From Cristatella mucedo (lineage: Eukaryota > Bryozoa > Phylactolaemata > Cristatellidae): 64,000 nt of DNA. The position numbers and the translations under genes are program-made. Of the stretch, positions 43,495-53,449 are shown piece after piece. The stretch covers positions 617,501 to 681,500 of the forward strand of contig WPIO01000053.1 of NCBI GenBank assembly GCA_009760855.2, written 5' to 3'. The notes beneath the pieces were generated by a model. That model worked only from the letters and a program-made list of their open reading frames with translations. It did not search any database and was not told where the DNA came from. Every line of letters starts with the position of its first letter. Position 1 is the stretch's first letter.

Positions 43495-45340
43495 ATAACA
43501 TTACCCTTCTTCAGCCTCTCCATCTGCTGAATGATTCTAAGTAACATAGCCGTAATAATATATTTACTGTCTGAATCTAAATCGAAAGAAAGAATATGCA
43601 GGTGTGATGCGAGTCGGGTCTGTGACATCATAGAGTAGTTGTCGACTTTCAACAGTCAGAAGTGCTGCAGGCATCACGTGTGAATGCTTTTGCTGGCAGA
43701 AGCTATTACTTAGAAACGCTAGGCTATAAATAGATTTTGACGTGCTAGACCATTGGGTTGCTGGCAAGGCAGAGTCACTAGCTTTAAGATCTGATGGTCA
43801 CAAGTGGAAGCTTAAGTGTAGCCTCTTGTTATTATTTGTGTCAGGCTAGCTGCTACGGCTTTGGCCCAACGTGTGAATGACATGTGAATGAAGTAACTAG
43901 GTGTACCATGTATAGCATCCTATCTATGGCACCGTCTGTATATCGTCTTATATACGGCATCGAATCTAAATCTTTGTTTCTGGTAAACGTCTTTACTTCT
44001 TTCCCTTCGACTTAACTCATCCGTACTAGCCGTATATTGATAACTGTGCTGACAGTTTCAGCATTGTAGAAAATGTATCTATTTCTTGCATGTGTACTAT
44101 CTGAAGAGCCTGAGGCTTTTTGAAAAGCTACGTGCCATTTGATTCAAGACTCTCCTGTATGATTTTGTTTGAGCCTATTACATTGTCTAAATGAATTAAG
44201 GATTCAAGAGAGAGCTTCGATTTTAAGTAGACTTTTTTTACCTACCTGGTTCCCTAAAGACCCAATCTTACTATTATAGTTTGACCTAGCTGAGTGCTTC
44301 AGATAGTAGCATCAAGATTCTGGCTGGCTTGGATACAATCAAGTAACGACGTTGGCATTGTGGACTTTTGGTGAATGATTCGGGGCAGGTTAGTAGTCAG
44401 AGGCTGTATAAACAAGTCGCACTGAGTGTGTTCTTGCTTGCTTTAGCTATATGCTAGCTTGAGCATGTTACTTGTTTGCTGATGCATGATTGTCTAATCA
44501 AGATAAATTGCAAGTCGTTAACCATTAGCTATTGATTCTTTTGGAGTGACCTTTGAAGTATCTTGATGGAGATTACATTCCATATGGGTACTGTGTGAAC
44601 ATAACTATTGTTTAGCAAACATACCTGCAATGGAGAAATGTCGTGATTCTATGCTCATATGGATAAAAAGGTTACCAAATCGTTGGTGTGTAAAGAAGAT
44701 AAAGCAAATTACTAGCAAAGTAACATAGTGACATAACATGCAAGAGTAACAACTAGTAATAGCAGTGGCAAAGCTGACTAAGTACGTGCACTGAATGAGT
44801 GTGGCAATTCTGTTATGCTAGTCGCATGAATATCAATGATCACCTATGTCTTAGTACCTAGTGTAAGGAGACTTAACATGTAAGCACAAATCGGCGCTAA
44901 GGCCTGCTTAAACTGACACCGAAAAGGAGAAAACCGACATCTCAAACTATATAGGTAATCCCAGCAGTACCGTTGGCTTTTTTATCATAGTACTTCACTG
45001 ACGGACCGTTGCTTATCCAGGAGCTCCACACTGCTCGAAGTCCATAGTGTCAGTGAGTGCTTGTATACTGGAGCAAAATTCAGTTGTACTGCTTGGATGC
45101 AGCTGTACTGCTTGAATAATGTATTCTTGCTACTATACGCAGAGCTGCTTAGCCACTTCACCAATTCAGTGCCACTCTCTACTGCCACCTGTATTCACCT
45201 GCTGCTAATTTTTCCAAAGGCAACTGCACTGTGGTCAGCTAACTCTGACTTACTGAGGGTTGCAGCTGCTGCTCATTTGTTCCTGCCACGGAATAATCTA
45301 GATAGCTACTGGTACGTCTATTGATATACTATCTACGATC
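43495..45340 (+). other. T2 intron, shared with T1
   Basis: 44460-45120 aligns in order with 13540-14215 of T1, and 45180-45340 with 16700-16870. The rest has no recognised feature. The shared non-coding sequence is the main evidence that T1 and T2 are copies of one genomic segment. Confidence 0.65.
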
Positions 45341-45373
45341 GTTAGTATCCATACATGCAACCTTTCTTTGTAG

Positions 45374-46269
45374 CAGAGCAGCCAGCTCTGCACTTCCGCC
45401 CGGCCTCCAGCAGCTTCCAGTCGCCTGTCGATTGCCTTGACCTGTCTGTGACGTCGGAAGGGCACTTGCTTCTGGCTGCAGGGCGGCACGGCCTGAAAGA
45501 ATGTAGCCAGAATGGCAGTGAGCTAAGCACCTGGAAACCTGAGGGGCTGCGCGACGGACTGGGCGACTCGGTCACTGCAGTGCGGTCTCTTAAGGACGGA
45601 TGAGCTATCATAGACTTGTACTACTGCAAGCTCGTTCTGCTACTCAAACGCGGCTCTGCTGCTGCAGGGGAGCCAAGGTGGCTCGAGGACCGACGTGTCG
45701 CTGAGCTGCAGTCACCTCCCTTCAACCTGTCCGTGCTTGGCAAGCTGATCGCTGTGACTGGAAGCTGCCAAATGTGGCTGCAGCTGTGGCAGCTGAGCTC
45801 GGGGCAGCTGAGCTCGGGGCGGCTGCTGTACGGCATGAGGTACACGTATAACATACGCAGTGTGGCTCTCACTGCTACTGCTCTGGTCACTACGAGCTTG
45901 GGCAAGGTGAAGCTGGCCGGCGGCAAAGAGCTGTGGGTGGTGGACAGCCACAGCCACCGTGGTGACAGACAGTGGACACACGAACTGAGCAGCAAGGAGC
46001 AAGTGCGGGGTGTCTGTGCAGCAGGTAACCTCCTGTACGTGGCTGTGCTAGGGCAGGAAGACAGGAGTCGGGACTGTGTGAGGGCGCTCAGTGCAGAGAC
46101 TGGGCAAGTGAAGCAGGAGGTCCTCTCGTACAGCAGGCACGGACTGCAGGGGCCTCTGCGCCTGTCACTGGGCAGAGGACCGACGACAGTGCTAGCCGTG
46201 CTGTGCTGGGATGAAAATAGCAAGGAGTGGAAGAAGATGACCGTGTACTCTACAGATTTAGCAGCCTGA
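45374..46269 (+). CDS. T2 last exon: beta-propeller-like domain with an in-frame TGA
   Basis: After a CCTTTCTTTGTAG acceptor, phase 1 as in exons 1 and 2, the frame reads ALHFRPASSSFQSP, VDCLDLSVTSEGHLLLAAGR and STWKPEGLRDGLGDSVTAVR. It meets a single TGA at 45601-45603, then stays open in the same frame to TGA 46267: SPPFNLSVLGKLIAVTGS, LQLWQLSSGQLSSGRLLYGM, RQWTHELSSKEQVRGVCAAG, LRLSLGRGPTTVLAVLCWDE. Recurring hydrophobic beta-strand blocks spaced about 40 residues apart suggest an NHL/WD-like propeller, as at the C-terminus of TRIM56-type proteins. The TGA could have come from CGA by a C-to-T change at a CpG. The antisense frame 46292-45621 is a shadow. Confidence 0.7.
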
Positions 46270-46372
46270 AGAGGCGGCAGAAAACGGATCACGTACTAGA
46301 AGATACAAGAACAACATTTACTAGTAGAGGGTAGTACTACATATACCAGATAGATAGATACTGTAGATACTG

Positions 46373-46389
46373 CTGCTGCTGCTGCTGCT
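46373..46389 (+). repeat. (CTG)n in the T2 3'UTR
   Basis: Six CTG/GCT units about 105 bases after the stop codon. Confidence 0.9.
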
Positions 46390-46482
46390 AGTTCCGGGAC
46401 AGCTGCACTGTGTATAGCACTTCATGTCACTCAGCTTCCTCCGGGTTAACCTGCCTCATGCTCACGATCGCTTGCTTTGTAA

Positions 46483-46488
46483 AATAAA
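46483..46488 (+). terminator. T2 polyadenylation signal AATAAA
   Basis: AATAAA about 215 bases after the T2 stop. The surrounding block (GCGATTTATCGACTC downstream) is conserved in T1, which has AATAAA at 21000-21005, so the signal predates the duplication. Confidence 0.65.
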
Positions 46489-46631
46489 AGGTAGTGAAAT
46501 TAAGCCGCGATTTATCGACTCATTATTTCTAGTCTAGTGCCCGTGGCGACCACAGATTCTGACGAAACCCCGAGCCTTATCGGCCAAAACTAACGATTCG
46601 CAGTGTTTATCTTTCGGCATAAATTCAGGGA

Positions 46632-46795
46632 AGCCTGGGAGACTTCATCTAGCGCAATAAAGAGAAAGTGAGGAGCATAGCTAGATATGTCAGGAGGGCA
46701 GTCGAAGAAAGGAGTGGCCTTGACCTTGAGGCATCAGCTAGCTCATTGCTGCTGGAAATGATATGCCATAGTCAGTATCAGGAGAGCAGATGCAA
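46632..46795 (-). mobile_element. L-alpha LINE, degenerate
   Basis: On the minus strand it follows the L-alpha C-terminal order (GCAATAAAGAGAAAGTGAGG corresponds to the region after MLPTFSLLRE), with many changes. Confidence 0.65.
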
Positions 46796-46804
46796 GTGCA
46801 TTTT

Positions 46805-47045
46805 TAATAATAATAGCAGTAATAACAACAATATATTTGCTATAGTGCTCTCAGAGAACTCAATCACTTTCTAGGCACTCTACATTTGCTGTAAAGAAAG
46901 CATGATCGAACGGTAAGCGGTAGCAAGCTCAATATAAAAAAAAACCTTAACATGGTCAGAGGTGACATGCAGAGGGGCAGCATGCAAGTATGGTTAGTGG
47001 GAACATGCACAGTTTCAGCAAGCATAAGGTCACAGTTGTTGCCAC
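46805..47045 (-). mobile_element. L-beta LINE 3' end, degenerate
   Basis: Minus-strand 3'UTR with an AGTGCCTAGAAAGTGATTGA tail motif and imperfect ATT repeats. Confidence 0.75.
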
Positions 47046-47254
47046 ATTGATTACACATACACTACCTTACAATTGTTGCTCCATCGGCTTTTTTCGGCAG
47101 CTCGGCCACCGCTGAGTTCGCCCAGCCTAGAAAGACTTCTGAAGTTCTATTTTTTACATTTTATATTTTATGTAATTTTAAATTATATTTCCGAAGCTGG
47201 CAAGAATTTAAGCTGGTCAGGCTCCAGCTGCCAAAAAGCACTGCTTAGCCTGCC

Positions 47255-47772
47255 TATAGTAATGTACAATGCTCAACACTACGTGCATAATCTGCACCGC
47301 CCAGTCTAGCACGCTCAATGTTCGGTGCTTCACCTGGCTCCGTCAATGTACAGTTCTTAATCTTAATACTGCCCTATGTACTGCGCTCAGTCTACCAAGC
47401 TCAATATGCAACGATTTGCTTGGTGAGCTCAATTTACAGTGCTCAGTCTGGCGAGGTCAATGTGCTATGTTCAATCTTAGGAGATCGCTGTGCATTGCTG
47501 GGCAATAATCTGCATTGCCGAACTTAATATCCAGTACTCAGCCTGGCATGCTCAATGTGCACATCAATCTTCCAAGTTCAATCTTGAGTGACCAGCATGC
47601 TCAACTCGATGGGAAGTACTCAGCCGAGCGTGCCAATGTTCAATCTTCGGCCTCAATTTACAGTACTCTGCCTGGCTCGCTCAATGCTCCATACTCAACC
47701 ATCCGAGTTCAATTTTTAAGTGCTCAGCGAGCCGAGTTAAATGTGCAGTGCACTGCCTGCCGAGCTCTATAA
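47255..47772 (+). repeat. Decayed minisatellite, period about 30 bp
   Basis: Variants of GCTCAGTCTGGCGAGCTCAA followed by TGTACAGT recur at least fifteen times over 500 bases with substitutions and small indels. All reading frames are broken irregularly. No coding function inferred. Confidence 0.7.
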
Positions 47773-47924
47773 ATGTACCAGCCAGGACGATGCGTGAATG
47801 CATATTTATACATGTTGGAGAGTACATCTGGAACTTCAAAAAACCATGCAAACTATGGAGGTGCAAAGCCCGAGAGTTTTCTGTATGGTAGATGGGTATC
47901 TGTGGCTAACTCAAAGCCTATGAA

Positions 47925-48330
47925 GCTTTCAATGTGTGCATGACAGCCAATTGAATCCAAGTTGTGCAACAGACAGAAAGTGAGAAGTATGTCTGAATCA
48001 GTAACGGAAAGGAAGTCAAGAAGTAACCAGCATGGAAGTAGGACTAAAAGAGACAAGACGTGGAGCAACCTGTGAGTTAAAGTAGTTTTACTTCACATTT
48101 GGTGACCGACGGTCGCTAAAACACCTCTTTAAGCAAAGGGTAAACATGGCTGAGCCTTTGAGATTTGTTCAAATAATCTGGCAGCGATATTCATCAAAAG
48201 CTGCAGAAGCACAATGGCTTTTTTGGTAGCCCAGTCCAAACTGAATATCAGTAGTCCCACCCAAACAAGCCACTAAGCTCGTAAGATCTTTGGCCAGCCA
48301 CTGAGGTATGCAGTCTCTAATTTTAGACAC
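47925..48330 (-). mobile_element. L-alpha LINE, very degenerate
   Basis: Minus-strand landmarks occur in L-alpha order: CAACAGACAGAAAGTGAGAA, GGAAGTAGGAC, a rewritten mid region, and TGGCTTTTTTGGTAGCCCAG. It is probably among the oldest copies here. Confidence 0.55.
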
Positions 48331-48499
48331 GGAACAAACAAGTCACTAGCTGCTAGCGTGATCACCTCAATATAGTTCTAAGATCTTTTTGAAAGATCTT
48401 TGGCTGGTCGATAGAATAGTCCTCTGGACATTCTACCTACTGTCCTAGTTCTAGGATGCTTAGATACACTGCTGCCATGCATGATTAACATAAAAATAT

Positions 48500-49060
48500 G
48501 TCCGTTGCTTCAGTTTTCTCTACCTCATTCAAAGAGGCTGTATATAGGCCACTAACTAGGAAAGCAAAACTGGACCGAGATAACTTAAGAAGCTTCCGCC
48601 TGGTCTTTATTTTACCGTTCCTTTCAAAGATACTGGAACCAGTTTTGGCAGACCAGCTGAACCCTTACATTGGACCTCAAACCTAGCAAGCCTAGTTCCA
48701 GTCTGATTTTCGCGATAATCGCACGACAGTGTTAGCATTGCTAAGGGTGTACAACGACTTTCTCAGAGACGCAAACTTAAGTAAAGTCTCTTTGCTTGTG
48801 TTGCTTTATCTTTCGGCAGCATTTGGTACTATTGTTGATCACCAAGTTCTTCTGTAGCACCTCTCATTTTGCGTGGGCATCACTGGCACTACACTCCTAT
48901 GGTTCAGGTCCTATTTCGGTAGGATACTCCAGAGTATTGATGTGAACGGACCAAGATTATTCAAGGAGCATCTCAGGTGCTGGGGTGGGGAGGGTACCTC
49001 AGGGCTCTGTGCTCGGTCCCATTCTTTTCACGATTTATACTCACTCCACTCTTGCCTATG
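48500..49060 (+). mobile_element. L-beta-related LINE, reverse transcriptase 5' part
   Basis: Encodes, in broken frames, FKEAVYRPLTRKAKLD, LRSFRLVFILPFLSKILEPV, LLRVYNDFLRDANLSKVSLL, SAAFGTI and QSIDVNGPR. It covers a more N-terminal part of the reverse transcriptase than any other L-beta copy, with many stops. The 3' end resumes at about 49430. Confidence 0.8.
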
Positions 49061-49069
49061 TGATAGTCG

Positions 49070-49425
49070 ACGGTGAGTGTATCGCCACGTGTCTGACCAC
49101 GTCTCGGAGCACGTAATGTGGCGCCTCATGCAGGAGGGCAGGAGGAAGCTGCATCCCCTGCACCCGAAGTAGGTAAAACTTAACCAGTCCCGCTGCCCAG
49201 GCTCACAACGACACTTCCTTGCCGTTAAGATGACTATGTTGTGAGTGGATAGCTGACCAGTGCTGCATGTCGTAGTTTTGTGAGTGAATAGCTGACCAGT
49301 GCTGCATGTCGTAGTTTTTTTGAGCGGATAGCTGACCAGTGCTGCATGTCGTAGTTTCGTTTGCATGTGCATGATATATAGATTGTAGTGGGCGGGGCAC
49401 TCCGGCACTTGGCCGGTGCAGGCAG
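49070..49425. repeat. Insert in L-beta with a 39-40 bp tandem repeat (x3)
   Basis: The unit GATAGCTGACCAGTGCTGCA plus TGTCGTAGTTTTGTGAGT occurs three times at about 49241-49357. The surrounding 350 bases separate two parts of an L-beta-like copy, so this is either an inserted element or a replaced segment. It has no recognisable termini. Confidence 0.65.
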
Positions 49426-49429
49426 TGTG

Positions 49430-49795
49430 ATCCAAAGCTTCTTTGGAGACCGTGACTTCAGTTCGTATGCTCCCAAAGCCTGGAACTCACTTCCGACCTG
49501 CATCACCACATCCCCTGACTTGACATTTAAAAAGAAGCTGAAACGCAACTATTTATTGCAGCATTTAGTGGTCTACGTAATTATTCCTTTCAGCGCTTAT
49601 GCTTGCTGCACTGTCCATGCTACAGCTAACCTGACCCTTGCATATCACCTCTAGCCATGTTATGCTTGTTGTCATTGAGCATGCTACCACTATCCGTTCG
49701 ATTGTGCCTCATTTGCAGCAAATGTAAAGTGCCTAGAAAGAGATTGAGTTCTGTGAGGGCGCTATAACAAATGCATTATTATTATTATTATCATT
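49430..49795 (+). mobile_element. L-beta LINE 3' end
   Basis: FGDRDFSSYAPKAWNSLPTC, FKKKLKRNYLLQHLV, then the 3'UTR and ATT repeats. Confidence 0.88.
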
Positions 49796-49799
49796 ATCA

Positions 49800-50580
49800 G
49801 GGTGGCGGCTTGAATGAAATCAGCTATTGTCCTCTGCCAACCCACAGGCGAACGACTGGTGGATGTAGCCTAGGAACAGGCCGCTGCTGCCAGTCCGACA
49901 GCTGCGGCTTAGACAGATAGGCTGATATTGTTCTCAGCTAAGCAACCTTAGATGAGCTGTGGCTGAGAGGGAGATGGCAGAGGCTGTGCTTCGAACACCG
50001 GCAGAGCGAAGGACGGCCTGAAGCAGGAAGCCCTGTAGGCGCCCGGAGCAATACGCAAACTTAAAAACGCGCCTATTTAGGACAGCATTTAGTGGACAGC
50101 ATTTAGTGGACAGCATTTAGTATTTTATTACATGGCTCTTTGAGCCTGCCTCCGCGATCGGCATGTGTTGTCGCGTCCCTACAGTTGGGAGTGTGTTGGA
50201 CTGCAAAAGGTGAGGGCTTCCATACAGCTTTCCTTCTTCTGTCTCCTGCCGAGCATCCTGTCGCCGTGCGGCTCGGTTCCCGACTCCCTTTAAGGCTGAT
50301 AGGACTGGCTGGCTCGGCAGTGCTGCTCTCTCGTTAGCTTCCGGTTGGCTGCAGCGCTCGATTCAGTGCGAAGCCCTGCTGCACTGCTGCAGCCGCCCGC
50401 GGCTCGCGCTTGTGCGCCGCCGGAAGCACTGACAGTGAGCATGCTCGCTCGCGTGTGAGCCCCTCGCAAAGCCGAGGCTTGCTACTCGGCGAGTGACGCT
50501 TGCGAGCTACCCGAGCGGCCCGAGCCGGAACGGCAGACCAATGTTTGATTTGATCTGCCCGCGACGGTTGCACCGCAGCG
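49800..50580. other. Intergenic, GC-rich; tiny L-beta shard
   Basis: A shard GCCTATTTAGGACAGCATTT of L-beta at about 50070-50122 contains the unit GGACAGCATTTAGT tandemly three times. The rest (GC-rich 50140-50580) shows nothing recognisable. Confidence 0.5.
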
Positions 50581-50592
50581 TTGCTACTGAAG

Positions 50593-50595
<3 letters not shown>

Positions 50596-50658
<63 letters not shown>

Positions 50659-50816
50659 TCTTTCTCTCTCTCACTTACTCTTTCTCTCTCTCTCACTTAC
50701 TCTTTCTCTCGCTCTCTCTCTCAATCTCCCTTTCTCCCTCTCTCTTCCTCTCCCCACTCTCTCTCTCCCTCTTTGTCTCTCTCTGTTTCTCTCTCTGTCC
50801 CTCTTTGTCTCTCTCT
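50596..50816 (+). repeat. (CT)n microsatellite, about 220 bp
   Basis: A long pure CT run passes into CT-rich variants with CACTTACT units. It generates a false Ser/Leu-rich frame. Confidence 0.98.
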
Positions 50817-50844
50817 GTCCTGAGAAACTACAGTTGGAAATATA

Positions 50845-51270
50845 ATAATAATAATAATCATAATGGCCTTGATAAAGCACCCTCAGATAACTTAATCTCT
50901 TTCTATGCGCTTTACATTTGCTGCAAAGAGAAATGCAATTGAATGGTGAGTAAAATAATGCTTGAAAAAACAAACAAAATGAATAACATGGTTAGGGGTG
51001 ACATGCACAGTGTCAGCACGCATAAGCACATCAAGGACGAATCACAGGGAACCACTAAATGCTGCCCTAAATAGGTGTTTTTAAATTCTTTTTAAATGTG
51101 GTCAGGTCAGGGGATGATCTGACGCAATTCGGGAGGGAGTTCCAGGCTTTGGGAGCATACGAACTAAATGCACGGTCTACAAAGGATTTGAGGTTTGTAC
51201 GGGGTATTGGTAGACTGTTGGATTCCGAAAAGCGGGTGGTACGATGCTTGGCTTGATGTGGGAGTATATA
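50845..51270 (-). mobile_element. L-beta LINE 3' fragment
   Basis: Minus-strand 3'UTR and C-terminal coding sequence. It closely resembles the copy at 32112 and is 5'-truncated. Confidence 0.9.
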
Positions 51271-51274
51271 TGGC

Positions 51275-51605
51275 GTAAATATGTAATTATGTATAATATG
51301 TAATTAGTATATATATATATATATATATATATAATATGTTGGATAATATAATATATAATGGAATAGTAAATATGGCGACGGTGGATGGGAAGTCATTGGA
51401 CACTTGGCAGTTCTGCTGTCGGAGTTCTAATACTATTAGGACTGACAAATCCTATTCTTGTTATTAAATAATAATTTCATTAATATTATTTTTAAATAAT
51501 ACTATGAATATAATATAATAGTATAGTCAGGAGACTCCGGGCCTTCATGTTCACCGAGCTCCCCCTGCTTTCTTTTCGTACAGGAGAAACAAGAGAAACT
51601 ATAAG
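51275..51605. repeat. AT-rich simple sequence
   Basis: TA repeats at 51300-51335 and TAAT-rich flanks; no gene. Confidence 0.8.
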
Positions 51606-51611
51606 TTTAAG

Positions 51612-51745
51612 GTTTGGTCCAGCGGTTAAAGTGCTCGCTCCGACCCAGGTCTGGCTGAGGTCATGGGCTCGAGCCCGGAGGCATATGCTAAGGGCCTGCA
51701 TACAGATTAAATTCTCTTAGGGCCCTATACAAATGAATTTTATAC
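51612..51745 (+). repeat. tRNA-derived SINE
   Basis: GGTTTGGTCCAGCGGTTAAA, CATGGGCTCGAGCCCGGAGG, then the LINE-like tail TTAAATTCTCTTAGGGCCCT. Good copy with scattered changes. Confidence 0.85.
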
Positions 51746-51759
51746 ATTTTTTCATATTG

Positions 51760-53110
51760 AATACTAGCCAATTTCAATTCTGACACTTCCAGCTGAGTTT
51801 ACTTGCGGGACTTCATTCTTAATAATAATAATAATAATAATAAAGCACTTGATATGAAACAATTTAAATTGAACCTGGAATAGCGAGGCAACGAACCGGG
51901 CGGTGAAGCTGGCGCCGAGGAGAAACGAAGTCGGGGTTCTACTGATCGAGGTCAAAGAAAAATTAAGCAGTAACCTTTACGCAGAGGCCATTGGCAGCTG
52001 CATTCAGCTGCTGAGCGGAGACGCGCAAACGATTTGAACGCACGAAGCCCAGATGCCAGCGACTGAGGAAATCTCTCGCGGCAAGTTCGCGTTCCCGAGA
52101 GGAAAGCGTGGCTCGTTCTCTTTGCGGCGGTTGCAGCAACATTCAATGTCACGCTGTGAATTCGGAGTGCTGAAAGAAGCCAGGCTACATTTATTTCCGA
52201 CGTCTACTGCCTGACGAAGCATCTACTGCTTCGAGCGAGATAAGTATAGGGCTGCGCAACGACGAGGCGAGAGGCGCTTCGCGTGCGTCCGCGCAACCGT
52301 GCTAGGAAGCACTGGCAGCTGCGCTGCATTGATAAATGTGGGGCCAACAGATAAACGTCAGAGACCAAAGAGAAGCAAACGAAAGGGCGGGACTCTTGTA
52401 CCGGGAGCTGCGAGTGCCCGTCTTTGTACAGGAAAGCTGCACATCTCCGACACACCGAGGATCGGCCAACCTCTGAAAGCAATAGAGCTGTGGTAGAACT
52501 TTAGCCCTACCGCAATGTCCAGAGCAAGTCACATCGGAGCAGCTCAGCGTGATGGTCAAGGAGTGAGTAATCCCTTGCAGAACAAAGGAGTTGTGGAAGC
52601 GCGTGGAAATCCGCGATAGGTGGTTATTTCGGACCCATTAAATTGCTCGCCTCGTCGGAGCGAAACAGTCGTATCAATGGTTGCCAAGTAAATTAACTGT
52701 AACTGATGTTGAATTGTGCAATATGAAAGAAAGCACTGTAGTCGGACGAGGATTGAAAAATTAGTTGTCCAGGGGCGGGTCTCGTTCCCGCGATCGTGGT
52801 TCTCTGTTTCTAGTGTTATGTTACTGTGTCTCCGGCTGCAGCAGCGCTAGTGGAGTCTCACGGAGACACGAAGACACGAGCGGGCGAGCGTAAGAGGTGA
52901 ATGAGACTCATCCTTTTATCCCCCAGCGGGTACATATACGAGCTAGGGGCTGACTCACCACAGATAAGGGAGTGCATCTGTGATGAGCCACCGTGGTGGG
53001 CCACACGCCCACATCAAAGGCTGCACTGAGTCAATTGCTCAACCACCTGGTGCAGGTGGGGCATACATTAGTGGCCGAGAAGCAACAGGCTCACACAGCA
53101 CTAGCGAGGC
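51760..53110. other. Intergenic, no gene recognised
   Basis: Contains (AAT)n at 51820-51843. The open frames at 51952-52152 and 52204-52559 overlap on both strands and match nothing known to me. A short palindrome ACAGAT...ATCTGT lies at about 52960-52983. Confidence 0.4.
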
Positions 53111-53446
53111 ATGAAAATCACCCCGGAAGGAGAAGGAAAACTATCCAAGAAGGTACAGTTTTCTATCGACGACATATTAAGTGCATATTTACATGAAATC
53201 CTATTGCAGAGTTTTCTAAAGCGTCCCAGAGTGAGTGCCGCCGCCCACCTGCCTTCGCTCGCTCGCTTGCCAAAAGAGCTACCGGCGTTACGTCGGCGTT
53301 TGCTACGTCGGGTAAACGCACGCCGACAGTCCAGCGCCTACGCCAGCCGCTCAGCCCCTTCTTACATAAGCAGCTGTCTGGCTGTGAACTTGGGTTACGT
53401 CCGGGCTGGGGTCAACGCCTTAGTCGCCGGCTGCTCGGTAAGTTAA
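53111..53446 (+). CDS. Hypothetical ORF, weak
   Basis: An ATG-initiated frame of 111 codons, rich in Arg/Ala/Ser (MKITPEGEGKLSKK ...). Possible splice sites occur in it (AAG/GTACAG near 53153; ATTGCAG near 53206; CTCG/GTAAGT near 53441, a strong donor). No family recognised. It may be a real exon of an unidentified gene or a chance GC-rich frame. Confidence 0.2.
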   Translation: MKITPEGEGKLSKKVQFSIDDILSAYLHEILLQSFLKRPRVSAAAHLPSLARLPKELPALRRRLLRRVNARRQSSAYASRSAPSYISSCLAVNLGYVRAGVNALVAGCSVS

Positions 53447-53449
53447 TGG

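Noticed and set aside
45621-46292. 223-codon minus-strand frame opposite the T2 propeller exon
   Set aside because: It is the antisense shadow of the GC-rich propeller exon. The + strand frame has splice sites, phase fit, a T1 homologue and a poly(A) signal.
49241-49357. Three evenly spaced repeats considered as a CRISPR array
   Set aside because: The units are contiguous without unique spacers and lie within a LINE remnant.
50493-50973. Ser/Leu-rich + frame and Arg/Glu-rich - frame
   Set aside because: They are translations of a (CT)n microsatellite joined to an L-beta tail.
52790-53000. Possible LTR or promoter region (GC-rich, short palindromes)
   Set aside because: No TG...CA termini with matching flanking duplication could be found.
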